A DNA stretch of 47,589 bases. Origin: Sedimentisphaerales bacterium (GTDB lineage: Bacteria; Planctomycetota; Phycisphaerae; Sedimentisphaerales; Anaerobacaceae). The translations under genes and the position numbers were made by a program. The notes under the pieces were generated by a model. The model was not told the DNA's origin. It was given only the letters and a program-made list of their open reading frames with translations, and did not search any database. Below are positions 8,433-18,800 of this stretch, piece after piece (within the stretch, counting starts at the first letter, position 1; each line of letters begins with the position of its first letter). The stretch spans positions 1-47,589 of the forward strand of contig JAFGPS010000128.1 of assembly GCA_016936075.1 (NCBI GenBank), written 5' to 3'.

Positions 8433-9180
8433 AAGTTCAGGCAAACCTGTAATTCAACTCGAAAACGTCAAACGTGTGTATAAGGTTGGCGTAGATAATA
8501 TACATGCGCTCGATGGAATAAATCTTGAGATTTGCGAGAATGAATACGTTGCGATAATGGGACCTTCCGGTTCCGGAAAAAGTACCTTAATGAATGTGTT
8601 GGGTTGTTTGGACAAGGCAACACATGGACATTACAAGCTGGATGGACAGGACACAACTAAAGTGAATGACGCCGCTCTGGCACAAATTCGTAACGAAAGA
8701 ATTGGGTTTGTTTTTCAGTCTTTTGAGCTTCTTGGTCATTCGAGTGCATTGAAAAATGTCGAAATGCCCCTGATTTATTCACGTGACGGCTGGTGGACTC
8801 GACGCAAACGTGCAATGGAAGTGCTTGAGATGGTCGGTCTTTCCGGAAGAATAAAACATAGACCTAATCAGCTTTCAGGTGGTGAAAAACAACGTGTTGC
8901 AATCGCAAGGGCACTTATTTGCAAGCCAAGTATTTTACTTGCTGATGAGCCTACAGGTAATCTTGATACTAAAACGAGTGAAGGTATCATGGAATTATTT
9001 GATAAGCTTCATAGCCAGGGACAAACAATTATCCTCGTTACACATGAAGATGAAATTGCACATCATGCTCATCGAATTATAAGTATGAGAGACGGCCGCA
9101 TACAAAACGATTTACCGACTAATAGGAAATTGAAATTAGATAAAGAGAACAGCAAAAATTCGGAGGGAGGTAATTCATGA
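8416..9180 (+). CDS. ABC transporter ATPase (MacB/LolD-type)
   Basis: 254 residues with every catalytic motif: Walker A GPSGSGKST (49-57), Q-loop FQSFELLGH, signature LSGGEKQRVAIARAL, Walker B ILLADEPTGNLD and the switch histidine in VTHEDE. The ~30-residue linker after the H-loop and the SEGIMELF segment are typical of the MacB/LolD/FtsE family that energises mechanotransmission pumps. The start overlaps the adaptor gene by 17 bases, and the stop overlaps the permease start by 4 bases (ATGA). The four genes are thus one operon. Confidence 0.95.
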   Translation: MQTVSKSSGKPVIQLENVKRVYKVGVDNIHALDGINLEICENEYVAIMGPSGSGKSTLMNVLGCLDKATHGHYKLDGQDTTKVNDAALAQIRNERIGFVFQSFELLGHSSALKNVEMPLIYSRDGWWTRRKRAMEVLEMVGLSGRIKHRPNQLSGGEKQRVAIARALICKPSILLADEPTGNLDTKTSEGIMELFDKLHSQGQTIILVTHEDEIAHHAHRIISMRDGRIQNDLPTNRKLKLDKENSKNSEGGNS

Positions 9181-10442
9181 AATATTTATTACAGGCACCT
9201 CTGATTTTTATCCGTCTTTTTTATCAAAGCATATATTTGGCACTGGGCCAGATATGGGCTAATAAAATGCGTTCTACTCTAACGACAATTGGTATTGTAA
9301 TTGGTGTTGCTTCAGTCACCGCTGTAATCGCTGCACTGAGCGGTCTGAAAGCAAAAATTCTAACACAGGTTGAGACCTTTGGAACAAATACAATATTTAT
9401 TTATCCCACAAGGCCAGATAAAGGATTTTCAAGAAATGCACCAATGTGGTCAATTCGTCTTCAGGCCGAGCAGTTTGAAGGATTACTCGAAAATTGTCCG
9501 TCTGTGGAAAGTTTCAGTAGAATAGCTTCGGGTGGACAACTTACGGCAAGGTTTGGAGAAAAATCAGTCGAAGCGGTAAATATTACTGGAATCGAGCCGG
9601 CATACCATAAAATTGAGAACAGGCCGGTAATTCTGGGAAGAACTTTTACTGCTATTGACGAAATGAATGCACGTCAGGTGTGTCTGATTGATCCTCAGTT
9701 GCGAGATAAGCTTCAGCTTGACCGTGATTGTTATGGTCAGGTTATTCGATTAGGCTTTCGTACATTTGTAGTAGTTGGCGTCATAGAAAGAAGACCTGAA
9801 CTGAATTTCGGAATGGGACAAAGTGAGAACTATGAAGTTTTCATACCATTCAAAACAGTTTATAAATTAACCGACCCGTGGCTTCAGGCATTCGCTGCGA
9901 GTAAGTCTCCTGAAGTTTTAGAGGAAGCTCAGGCCGAGATGGAGTTTTTCTTTCGAAGGATGAGAAATATTAGTCCGGGTGAACCTGATAATTTTAGAGT
10001 GGAATCGCTTCAAAGTGCATTAGAGACATTTAACCAGATTGCGATTATGGTGACATTAGTCGCAGGGGGAGTCGTTGGTATTTCATTACTGGTTGGCGGC
10101 GTGGGTATTATGAACATTATGCTTGTTTCAGTTTCCGAACGCACGAGAGAAATTGGATTGCGAAAAGCAGTAGGTGCGAAAAAATCAGCAATACTAACCC
10201 AATTTTTAATTGAAGCAGTTGTTTTATGTTTTTTTGGCGGACTTATCGGAGTTGGTATAGGTCAGCTTTTGACTATGGCAATTGCAAATATCCCAAAAGC
10301 TGAGCTTGATATGGCGTATATTCCCTGGCAGGCGATAGCAATTTCATTTGGTTTTTCAGGTTCAGTTGGAATCTTTTTCGGAATATTCCCGGCAATAAAA
10401 GCCGCAAGACTTGATCCTATTGAGGCATTGAGACATGAGTAG
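9177..10442 (+). CDS. MacB-like ABC transporter permease
   Basis: 421 residues without a fused ATPase, so the protein pairs with the preceding separate ATPase gene as in YknYZ/HrtBA-type systems. It has one N-terminal transmembrane helix (about 35-55) with the family motif MRSTLTTIGIVIGVASV. A ~200-residue periplasmic MacB_PCD domain (about 60-270) and three C-terminal helices (about 285-310, 340-370, 385-405) follow. The coupling helix RTREIGLRKAVGAKKSAI is intact. The terminal segment KAARLDPIEALRHE is diagnostic. Translation is coupled upstream and downstream by short overlaps. Confidence 0.95.
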   Translation: MKYLLQAPLIFIRLFYQSIYLALGQIWANKMRSTLTTIGIVIGVASVTAVIAALSGLKAKILTQVETFGTNTIFIYPTRPDKGFSRNAPMWSIRLQAEQFEGLLENCPSVESFSRIASGGQLTARFGEKSVEAVNITGIEPAYHKIENRPVILGRTFTAIDEMNARQVCLIDPQLRDKLQLDRDCYGQVIRLGFRTFVVVGVIERRPELNFGMGQSENYEVFIPFKTVYKLTDPWLQAFAASKSPEVLEEAQAEMEFFFRRMRNISPGEPDNFRVESLQSALETFNQIAIMVTLVAGGVVGISLLVGGVGIMNIMLVSVSERTREIGLRKAVGAKKSAILTQFLIEAVVLCFFGGLIGVGIGQLLTMAIANIPKAELDMAYIPWQAIAISFGFSGSVGIFFGIFPAIKAARLDPIEALRHE

Positions 10443-12084
10443 GAAATTCATAACATATTGGTACAAATTTTTAATTTTTGCAGGTTTTATTTTTATTGGC
10501 TTAACTGGTTGTACGCAACCGGATAGTAGTGATTCTTATTCTGCTGCGTTTGTTAAGTCTCATGATTTACATCAGATAGAAACGCTTGAATTGCAGGAAA
10601 AAGAAACCAAAGAAACCAGCCCTGAAGAAGCGAATATACCCGCTCCTGAAAAGCTTGAGCTTACTTTGGAAGAATGTCGGGCTTTAACTATTGAAAACAA
10701 TCTCGATCTTAGAGTTCAACTCATTAATCCAGCAATAACAGCCGAACGTGTCAGTCAGCAGGAGGCACAATTTGAATCGGTCTTTAGCTCCGGTGTATCT
10801 TATAGTAATCGAAATAGAGCTGGGGCTACATACCTGGATACAATTTCTGGTTCGAAATCTGAGAGTACTAATATGTCCCTTGGTCTTGATGTGCCTTTAA
10901 GGACTGGAGGAAATATATCATTTGATTTAGTTGATGGCCGAAATGATTCAGATGCTTCAGGGTCCAAATATAATCCAAGTTTATCATCTGATTTTACGGC
11001 TTCTATTAGTCAACCCCTTTTACGAAATGCCGGCAAACGTGTTAGTACATATGGGATTCAAATTGCTGAACATGATCTCCAGATAACTAATGCAGGAACT
11101 AAACTTGAAGTAATAAGAGTTATTGCTGCTTTGGATCGCGTTTATTGGCGGCTTTATGCGGCTCGCAGGGAACTTGAAGTGCGCAGACAACAATATGACC
11201 TTGCGATTGCCTTGTATGAGCAGGCTCAGCGTTTTGTAGATGCAGGCGAGATGGCACAGGTAGAAGTCATTCGTACTGAAGCAGGGGCGGCTCAACAGCT
11301 TGAAGCGATTATTATCTCTGAAAATAATTTGCGTGATAGGGAAAGGGAACTTAAGCAAACTCTTAATAAGAGTAATTTGCAAATGAATACACCAACCGTA
11401 TTGATTCCTTCTACTGAGCCGGACCCTGTTCTTTATGAACTTGACAGGTCGAAACTGATTAGTGTCGCTATGGAACAGCGTATGGAAATGCTCGAACTCG
11501 AACATCAAATTGCTCAGGATTTTATTACTATTGGTTATAGGAAGAACCAAACCTTGCCATTGGTTACTTTGGATTACCAATATAGTGTAAATGGCCTTGG
11601 AGCCAATCGTAGTAGTTCATACGATTTACTTTTTGATCTTATGCATAAGAGTCATCAATTGGGTTTGCAATTATCTGTGCCATTAGGAAATAAAGCGGCA
11701 GAAAGTCAATTGCTCCAGGCTATTTATCAAAAGAGACAACGTTTAGCCTCTCGCGAAAGCAGGGTGTCAGCGATTGAATATGAAGTACTGAATGCTGCTG
11801 ATCAGGTCGAAGCGAATTGGCAAAGAATTTTGGCAAGCAGGCAAAGTTCGATTCTTGAAGGCAGACTATACGAAACAGAAAGACGTCAGTTTGAGCTTGG
11901 ATTAGTGACTTCTACTGATGTGCTTCAGGTGCAGGCGAATTTGGCCAATGCACAAAGCGCTGAAATTTCAGCATTGGTTGACTATCAAATATCACTTGTT
12001 GATCTGGCTTATGCTACAGGTACAGTTTTTGGTTCCGCAAAAATACGCTGGGAGCCGCTCGATATGGAAAATGATGTAAAATAA
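10435..12084 (+). CDS. TolC-like outer-membrane efflux lipoprotein
   Basis: 549 residues. Signal peptide with lipobox LTGC (Cys26), so unlike E. coli TolC it should be lipid-anchored, as in CusC/NodT-type outer-membrane factors. Two OEP repeats are visible: the first at about 80-300 (LTLEECRALTIENNLDLRVQ, long amphipathic helices) and the second at about 320-530 (RQFELGLVTSTDVLQVQANLANAQ is the classic repeat end). It closes the pump as exit duct. Its start overlaps the permease stop by 8 bases. The next gene begins 19 bases downstream. Confidence 0.93.
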   Translation: MSRKFITYWYKFLIFAGFIFIGLTGCTQPDSSDSYSAAFVKSHDLHQIETLELQEKETKETSPEEANIPAPEKLELTLEECRALTIENNLDLRVQLINPAITAERVSQQEAQFESVFSSGVSYSNRNRAGATYLDTISGSKSESTNMSLGLDVPLRTGGNISFDLVDGRNDSDASGSKYNPSLSSDFTASISQPLLRNAGKRVSTYGIQIAEHDLQITNAGTKLEVIRVIAALDRVYWRLYAARRELEVRRQQYDLAIALYEQAQRFVDAGEMAQVEVIRTEAGAAQQLEAIIISENNLRDRERELKQTLNKSNLQMNTPTVLIPSTEPDPVLYELDRSKLISVAMEQRMEMLELEHQIAQDFITIGYRKNQTLPLVTLDYQYSVNGLGANRSSSYDLLFDLMHKSHQLGLQLSVPLGNKAAESQLLQAIYQKRQRLASRESRVSAIEYEVLNAADQVEANWQRILASRQSSILEGRLYETERRQFELGLVTSTDVLQVQANLANAQSAEISALVDYQISLVDLAYATGTVFGSAKIRWEPLDMENDVK

Positions 12085-12102
12085 ACAGCAGGGGAGTTTA
12101 TT

Positions 12103-13164
12103 ATGAATGAAGAGAATAATCAAAATCAGGTTCCGGAGGAACAGGATAATATTCAGCAAAATTCAGAAGAATCGCCTATAGATAAATCATTAGAGCAGAA
12201 GTCAGATGCTCCCTCAGAACTGTTAGAAGAAAAAACAATCGAAACACCCATTAAAGAGACCCTCGAAAATCAAAAAAAGAATAAGAAGAAAATAATTATA
12301 ATTGCAGCATTGGCTCTTGCCGCTTTCATTGTTGTTGGAATTATTATATATATCATTTCCAAAGCAAATGATGATGGTTGGTTTTCAAATCAAATGCTGG
12401 CTTTTTATATTGCGGCTGGGCTTATTACAGCAGGGATTGTTGCATGGCTAATTCTCAGGAAAACTTTCAGAACAAGATTGAAAATGGAAAAAATTATGAA
12501 AGATGATCCGGATATAGATGACTATCTGGTTATTTATAGCTTAACTCCGAAAGCTCTTTATTTTCCTACTATCATATTTTCATTCATAGCGGCTATACTT
12601 ATGAATATTCCCAGTGTGAATGTGACAGCTATCGGAGGGATATGGTTCGCGATATTTTTTCTGAATTTTCTTGTTGAAGAATATAACATTAGTATAAAGA
12701 TTTCGTTAATATTTATTGTAAGCACAGGTTTTTTTCTTCTATGGCTGCACCTGATTGGAAAGGTAATGGCTTTTTTGGGATTTTTCAAAAATATCGCTAT
12801 ATCAATGAACGCAGCGGTTTATCTGCTCGTCGGAATATTAGGCTTAGTAACAATTTTCATTTCCTGGCTTAGAGGTATGTTTTATTATATAACTCTGACT
12901 CCAAATTATATGAACCTGCAGGATGGCCCGACTGAATCAGGAGAGCAGATTGGCCGAGAAGATTATAATACACGCATTGATACAAGTGACATTCTCGAAC
13001 GTCTTATGGGATTCGGAAGAATAATTATCTCGTTCAAAGATAGAAACAAGGAGCCTATTTCCGTGCTTGTATGGAGAATCAAATCAAAAGCAGAAAGTCT
13101 GGAACGAGTAAGAGGTAAACTTGCGATAGACCATGTCAGTAAAAAGATGAAAAACGGAATATAA
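12103..13164 (+). CDS. Multi-pass membrane protein with a C-terminal PH-like domain, function unknown
   Basis: 353 residues, not recognised as a named family. The N-terminal 60 residues are highly charged and low in complexity (Glu, Gln, Asn, Lys), so probably disordered and cytoplasmic. Five or six hydrophobic segments follow (about 64-86, 100-118, 150-172, 178-195, 200-220, 235-260). A soluble C-terminal part of ~90 residues (YYITLTPNYMNL... to RVRGKLAID) resembles bacterial PH-like domains in strand pattern. It is on the same strand, 19 bases after the outer-membrane factor gene, and is probably co-transcribed. The link to efflux is unproven. Confidence 0.75.
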   Translation: MNEENNQNQVPEEQDNIQQNSEESPIDKSLEQKSDAPSELLEEKTIETPIKETLENQKKNKKKIIIIAALALAAFIVVGIIIYIISKANDDGWFSNQMLAFYIAAGLITAGIVAWLILRKTFRTRLKMEKIMKDDPDIDDYLVIYSLTPKALYFPTIIFSFIAAILMNIPSVNVTAIGGIWFAIFFLNFLVEEYNISIKISLIFIVSTGFFLLWLHLIGKVMAFLGFFKNIAISMNAAVYLLVGILGLVTIFISWLRGMFYYITLTPNYMNLQDGPTESGEQIGREDYNTRIDTSDILERLMGFGRIIISFKDRNKEPISVLVWRIKSKAESLERVRGKLAIDHVSKKMKNGI

Positions 13165-13175
13165 AGAAGCAATTA

Positions 13176-13586
13176 TTATTTGTCAATGTTTTCTGCGTCT
13201 GAATTTTCAGACGACAAAGCTATCGCCGAAGCAATGGCGAAATTTGCTGTATGTGTAATACTGATACTGATTTGCGTAATACCAAGTTTCTCCGCTATCT
13301 TTTTTACTTCACCATCAAGATTGACTTGCGGCTGGCCGCTGCTCGTATTTACTACTTCAATATCGGTCCATGCAATTTTCCCCCGCCAGCCTGTTCCTAT
13401 GAGTTTTAGAATTGCTTCTTTGGCGGCGAAACGTCCCGCATATTTCTCAACACTGTTCCTCTTTGAATCAGCATAAGCCTGCTCGGCTTTTGTGAAAATA
13501 CGATCAATAAATCGGTCTTTATGACGATTTATCATTTCTTCTATGCGTGGGAAATCAACAAGGTCAATACCGTGGGCAATAATCAT
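13176..13586 (-). CDS. acpS: Holo-[acyl-carrier-protein] synthase
   Basis: 136 residues. Transfers 4'-phosphopantetheine from CoA to the acyl carrier protein. The N-terminal GIDLVDFPRIEEM carries the Mg-binding Asp (D8). The second signature, KYAGRFAAKEAILKLIGTGW (about 49-68), carries the catalytic Glu. The SITHTANFAIASAIAL end is also typical. Its ATG shares one base with the stop of the parvulin gene upstream on the minus strand (TAATG), so the two are translationally coupled. It converges with the membrane-protein gene, whose stop is 12 bases away. Confidence 0.95.
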   Translation of the reverse strand: MIIAHGIDLVDFPRIEEMINRHKDRFIDRIFTKAEQAYADSKRNSVEKYAGRFAAKEAILKLIGTGWRGKIAWTDIEVVNTSSGQPQVNLDGEVKKIAEKLGITQISISITHTANFAIASAIALSSENSDAENIDK

Positions 13587-14737
13587 TATTGTTCCTTGTG
13601 GCTTTCTTTATAGATTTTATCAAGACAATACTCGACAAAAACTCCTGTTTCATATCGCTCCATTTGTTGATTTATACTTTCATCAAGCTGACTTAAGGCT
13701 TTTTTCTGACTTCTCTCTACGATTACTGCCTTTCTTACATCTACCTGTACCTGTTCAAAAGGAATATATCCTGCTGGTTTTTTCTTTTCAAGCTTTATAA
13801 TGAAAATATATGAATCTGTTTTTATGGGTTCAGATATTTCACCGGGATTCATTTTAATGGCAGTATCTGCTATCACATCAAAAGGTTCTGCTAAAGATTC
13901 TGGATTGACTGGATCCCATAAACCTCCGAAATCCTTCCTATGACCTTGAGAATATTGTTTTGCCAATTCGCCAAAATCTTCACCTGATTTTAATTTCGAA
14001 TAAATTTCGTTTGCTAAATCTTCAGCATATTTGTTTCTGTCCAGATTCGGATCAGTTAACTCCAGCCTTGAAGGTCTAATATCGATTGAACGAAATTCTA
14101 TTTCAGGTTCTATAGCAAAGTTCTCATCTTTCATACTTTCGTATTTTCTGATTAGTTGCCTATATGGAATAAAACTATCGTCCGTTTTCTGTGTACTTAG
14201 AAACCATTGAGTTAGAATTTCTCTTTTTAAAAGTTTTTTGTAAGTCTCGCGGTCATACCACTTCTGTTTGATTAGTTCGTCGGCTTTTACTTCATCACCA
14301 CCGAATTGCTGTGCTATTTTTTTGATTTCACCTTCGATGGATTTATCTAAATATTCATCAAGACTGTCTCCAATTTCCTTTTTAGCACTCTTATAAAGAA
14401 GAATGTCAGAAATATAATCTGCAAGAATAAAAAGCATTTGTCCCGCGAATCTCTCTTTGAAATTATCGAATTCCATGCTCTGAGCGAAAATTCCGAAGTA
14501 TTCGCCTGGTACAATAAACTTATTTTCCGAATTTGTTGGTGTGTTGAGTATCTCATCCGGCGTGATTTCTTCGCCTGCAACCAATAAAACAGGCTCATTT
14601 TGAGAATTGACAAATTTATAATCGTCGCCGCTGGATATGCGGGTTACATCATATGTCAATACAGGCTCTTCCGGCTTACCACAGCCTCCAACCAGTAATG
14701 CAATTAGTAGCAAAATGCAAATAGAATATCTATACAT
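13586..14737 (-). CDS. PpiC/SurA-type parvulin peptidyl-prolyl isomerase, lipoprotein
   Basis: 383 residues. The N-terminus is a lipoprotein signal with lipobox VGGC (Cys19), so the mature protein is membrane-tethered outside the cytoplasm. A helical chaperone-like N-domain occupies about 70-200. A parvulin domain follows at about 205-345: the pattern DFGELAKQYSQGHRKDFGGLWDP and PGEISEPIKTDSYIFIIKLEKK is characteristic of PPIases. This layout matches PrsA/SurA, which assist folding of exported proteins. Overlaps acpS by a single base at its stop. The C-terminal helix (about 345-383) is charged. Confidence 0.92.
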   Translation of the reverse strand: MYRYSICILLLIALLVGGCGKPEEPVLTYDVTRISSGDDYKFVNSQNEPVLLVAGEEITPDEILNTPTNSENKFIVPGEYFGIFAQSMEFDNFKERFAGQMLFILADYISDILLYKSAKKEIGDSLDEYLDKSIEGEIKKIAQQFGGDEVKADELIKQKWYDRETYKKLLKREILTQWFLSTQKTDDSFIPYRQLIRKYESMKDENFAIEPEIEFRSIDIRPSRLELTDPNLDRNKYAEDLANEIYSKLKSGEDFGELAKQYSQGHRKDFGGLWDPVNPESLAEPFDVIADTAIKMNPGEISEPIKTDSYIFIIKLEKKKPAGYIPFEQVQVDVRKAVIVERSQKKALSQLDESINQQMERYETGVFVEYCLDKIYKESHKEQ

Positions 14738-14801
14738 AACAATTTCAAAATCAAATTTATGTTATTATAATAAGGAAATATTGGAAAAACACAATTGAAT
14801 T

Positions 14802-15461
14802 TTAGAATCTAATGAATAATCCCACAGAAATTACCGGATAGAACTTAAGCGAATCCCAATCGTCTTCAATATCTTTTCTTTCCAATGCAAGATCAACTGA
14901 TGAAACTGCTCCACTGGTATACAGTTTTACATCCGGTGAGTCCAGGAACAGAATTCCTGCATCACAGGTAAATCCCCATCTTCTATTACTTTGTGCAGGA
15001 TTTCCCCAACCGATACCTAAATAGGGGGATAAGCCGTCATAACTGACTTTACCTGTTATTGTACCTACTTGTGCAGGAGTATATGAGTTATTCCCAATCA
15101 TAACGTTGCGTTCCGGTCTGGCATCCAGTTGTGTTTCATTATTTACTGAATAAATTCCACCAGTCAGATGAAAAGAATCATCGAAAATATACCAGTCTAA
15201 CAGGCCAGATACTGATTCAAAATCCATTGAGAGATCATATTCTACATCGTCATATTCCCTGTCATCCCAATCGTAATCGAGCACATTGATTCCTGCTCTT
15301 GCATTGATATCTGTTGCAAGTCCCAGAATCAATTCGCCTCCTGGTCCTAATGTGCTTGCTTGTGCAGCAACAGCGACATTTCCTGCATCCTGGCATCCTG
15401 TTCCAATAATGAATAAGAAAGATAAGCCCAATAATGCAATAAAAAATAATCCTTTTTTCAT
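14802..15461 (-). CDS. Small beta-barrel-like lipoprotein, unknown function
   Basis: The start at 15461 is chosen over the upstream TTG at 15476 because AAAGG lies 7 bases before this ATG. The 219-residue protein then begins MKKGLFFIALLGLSFLFIIG with lipobox GTGC. The mature part alternates aromatic/glycine strands (YLGIGWGN, WGFTCDAGILF, YPVISVGLFIRF, ending in Phe). This is the style of an eight-stranded outer-membrane barrel (OmpW/OprG-like or Lpp-anchored). A terminal Phe is typical for Bam substrates. The combination of lipobox and barrel strands is unusual. It is not close enough to any named family to name it. Confidence 0.8.
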   Translation of the reverse strand: MKKGLFFIALLGLSFLFIIGTGCQDAGNVAVAAQASTLGPGGELILGLATDINARAGINVLDYDWDDREYDDVEYDLSMDFESVSGLLDWYIFDDSFHLTGGIYSVNNETQLDARPERNVMIGNNSYTPAQVGTITGKVSYDGLSPYLGIGWGNPAQSNRRWGFTCDAGILFLDSPDVKLYTSGAVSSVDLALERKDIEDDWDSLKFYPVISVGLFIRF

Positions 15462-15572
15462 TTCAAAACCTTTCAATTAACCAGACGAATAACAATAAAA
15501 TATAAAATTATATCGACATTTTCAGCCAAAATACTTTCGGACTTTCGCTAAATTGATTAAGTTAGTGCCTCA

Positions 15573-15769
15573 TTACCATCTCAAATTTGCTATTTTTTCT
15601 TTTTTGAAACTCTCTATATTACCATCGTTGAATAAGACATTGCAAACTTTTTTTTATGATTTTCTGTCGTTAAAAATTCCTGACCTCCTGATAAATTCCA
15701 GTCACTGTTTTTTGTTTCAAAAAGTAAAACTGTATCTGGTGGAGATTCTGGTTTGCAATTTTGATTCAT
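15573..15769 (-). pseudogene. 3' relic of a planctomycete H-X9-DG-tailed pseudopilin-like (DUF1559-type) gene, frameshifted
   Basis: Read on the minus strand from ATG 15769, the text NCKPESPPDTVLLFETKNSD... WNLSGGQEFLTTENHKKK matches the C-terminal region that precedes the tail of these proteins. The frame then breaks at an eight-base A run (T run 15648-15655 on the plus strand). In the shifted frame the expected tail resumes: CNVLFNDGNIESFKKEKIANLRW and stop at 15573. One missing A restores a single frame. Immediately upstream YYAMNQNC is still in frame, but a stop and then the mfd end cut off the rest, so about three quarters of a normal gene are absent. The shift could be decay, a sequencing error or slippage; decay plus truncation fits best. 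Confidence 0.65.
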
Positions 15770-15807
15770 TGCATAATATAATAGCCTCAAATATAGTTAA
15801 ACCTTTT

Positions 15808-18800
15808 TTAAGATAATGTTTTTCTTTGTTTTCCTCGTTCATTTTTCTCTTCCAGTATTTTTCTTAGTACCATTATAAGAGTTCTCGGCTCGAAGTAGTT
15901 TTTCGTCAGTTGCAGATAAATCGTTTTCTCATCACGTATTCTAATCTTTCCTGATATATTATCAAACATTTTCAGGTCGGAATTTTTATAATTATTTTCG
16001 AATGAGAAAATTAAATTAAGGTTATAAGTGACAATACCTTTAATTTTGCGTTTGCTCGCCATTATTCGCAATTCAGCTAATTCGAGCAGTAAATTCACTT
16101 CTTCCGGTATTGGGCCGTAAACATCCGCGAACTCATCACGAATCTGCTGTAAATTTTCGCTGTTTCTGGTTACAGCTATTCTGCGATAAGCATCCATTCT
16201 CTGCCTGTCTATCGGTATATAATTTTTAGGTATAAACATTGCGAATCCCAAATCGATAGTCGCGTGGGGGATAGGCTCGACTGGCTCGTTTTTCATTTTT
16301 CTTACCGCATCAGCCAATAATTCGCAATACATCTGATAGCCGACAGTCTGGATATGCCCCGATTGTTCTGGTCCGAGGATATTTCCTGCTCCTCTTATTT
16401 CAAGGTCACGAAGCGCGATTCTGAAACCTGCTCCGAGATGTGAATATTCTTCAATAGCTTTCAGACGCTTGGCGGCTATGGGTGTGATAGGGCGTGACAT
16501 TGGCAGGAGCATGTAAGCGTAAGCGCGGTGTTTATATCTTCCAACTCTTCCTCTAAGCTGGTGCAGCTCGGCAAGTCCGAACCTGTCCGCATCGTTAATT
16601 AAAATAGTATTCGCGTTTGGAATATCGAGTCCAGATTCTATAATAGTCGTACAGACAAGTACATCGATTTTTCCGGTTACAAAATCAACCATTGCTTTTT
16701 CAAGTTCAGATTTTGTCATTTGGCCGTGCGCGATTCCGATTTTCGCTTCTGGAACGAGTTTCCGAATTTCCCACGCTTTCTTATCAATGCTTTGTACCCT
16801 GTTGTGCAGGAAAAAGACCTGTCCCTGTCGGTTCAATTCTCTGTTAATAACTTTGGTTATAAGCTGATTATTATAAGCTGTAACAGAAGTAACTATGCTG
16901 CGTCTGTCCAACGGCGGTGTACCGAGCGAGCTTATATCACGAAGGCCAAGCAGTGACATATGCAGTGTTCTGGGGATTGGTGTTGCCGTTAATGTAAGAA
17001 TATCCACATTAACACGTAGTTTTTTGAGTTTTTCCTTATGTGTTACGCCAAAACGCTGCTCTTCATCTATTATTAAAAGGCCAAGGTCTTTGAATCCGAT
17101 ATCGCCGCTAAAGAGTCGATGCGTTCCTATTAAAATATCGACTTTTCCTTCACGTGTTTTTTCTATTATTTCCTTTGCTTGTCTTGCAGTTTTAAACCTG
17201 TTGAGGACTTCAATCCAGATGGGGAAATCCGCAAATCTTTCCGTGAAAGTTCTTCCATGCTGAACGCTCAATACAGTTGTAGGAGTAAGGATAGCGACTT
17301 GTTTGCCGTTTTCTACAGCTTTGAACGCGGCTCGCATTGCGATTTCTGTTTTGCCGTAACCTACATCGCCGCAAAGCAGTCTGTCCATAACTATCGGCTG
17401 ATGCATATCGTTTTTGATTTGCTCGATTGCTATGGTCTGGTCAGGAGTTTCCTGGTAGGGGAACGACTCTTCGAATTCAATCTGCCATTTGGAGTCTTTC
17501 GCAAAAGTGATTCCACCTTCGGACTGCCTTTTTGCCTGCACTTCAAGCAGTTCAGCGGCGAGGTCCTGAATCGAGCGAGTGACCTTTTCTTTTTGCTTGA
17601 GCCATTTTTTTGAGCCTACCTTACTCAAAGCAGGGCGAGAAGGGCTTGTACCTATAAATTTCTGAACAAGTGCGATATTACGAACCGAAACCTGAATTTT
17701 TTCCTTGTCGGAATATTCAATTGTCAGGTATTCGTTTATTCCTTCTATACCTGCTTCGTTTTTCTCTGTAATTGCTTCAATACCGAGATATTTCCCGATT
17801 CCATAAGACGCATGAACAACGTAATCACCTCTATGTAAATCGCTCAGGCTATCAACAGGCATAGTCGCTCTGGCAGGTCTGCGTCTTTGGCGCATTGTAA
17901 ACTGGCCAAATAATTCGTGGTGACTTATTACAATTGTGTTGATGGAATTTATAACGAAGCCCTGATGAATAAAACCGAGTAATATCTGAAATTTTTCAGG
18001 GATTTCCCGGTTGATTTCTTTTATGATTTCAGTGACACGTTTTTGTTCAGCGGCGCTTTCGCAATAGAACATGACTTTTTTGCCATGTTTTGCTTCTTTT
18101 AGTAACTCCTCAAGAGCGGCCTTGTGTCCGGCCCAAATCGAAGTTGCTTTGTGCTGGTATTGCTGTACACTTTTAATATCAACTTTGATAAAGTCTTCTG
18201 GTTGGCTTGTCGCGAACCTGCAAATATGAAGCTGAGTGAAATTCGATGCTGAGTTGTAAATATCCTCCCAGTTATAAAGACGCTCCGGATTTTCGGCTCT
18301 GGTCAGGAATACTTTCGCAACTTCTTCAATGTCATTAGGTTCTTCAAAAACAATTATTGTGTCTTTGGGAAGGATATTTAAGAAAAGCTCCTTTTGGCCG
18401 CTTCCAGTTCCGCAAATTGCAGATACAATCTTGATATTCTTAATCTGAACATTTGAACGCTGCGTATCTAAATCAATCTGGCGAATACTTTCTATTGTGT
18501 CACCGAAGAACTCTATTCGTATCGCATCAATTCCTTGCTGCTCTTGTGTATTTTCGTTCGATTCGCGATTGGCAAGGGGGGCATAAATATCGATAATTCC
18601 GCCTCGCTGAGAAAACTGGCCGGGCAAATCCACTCTTTCCGTTCGCTCGAAGCCGTTATCGACAAGCCATTTGACTACATCTTCAGGAGGAACCTGTTTG
18701 TCAACCTGTAAAATCAGGCTGCCTGATTCAATGTCTTTAGGACTGGGAACCGGCTGACAAAGTGCCTGTACCGAAGCAGGGATGATAAATTTGTCCTCAG

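Noticed and set aside
15553..15816. Plus-strand 87-codon ORF between the barrel lipoprotein and mfd
   Set aside because: It lies opposite the minus-strand pseudogene text, has no ribosome-binding site and its amino-acid composition looks like a shadow of antisense coding.
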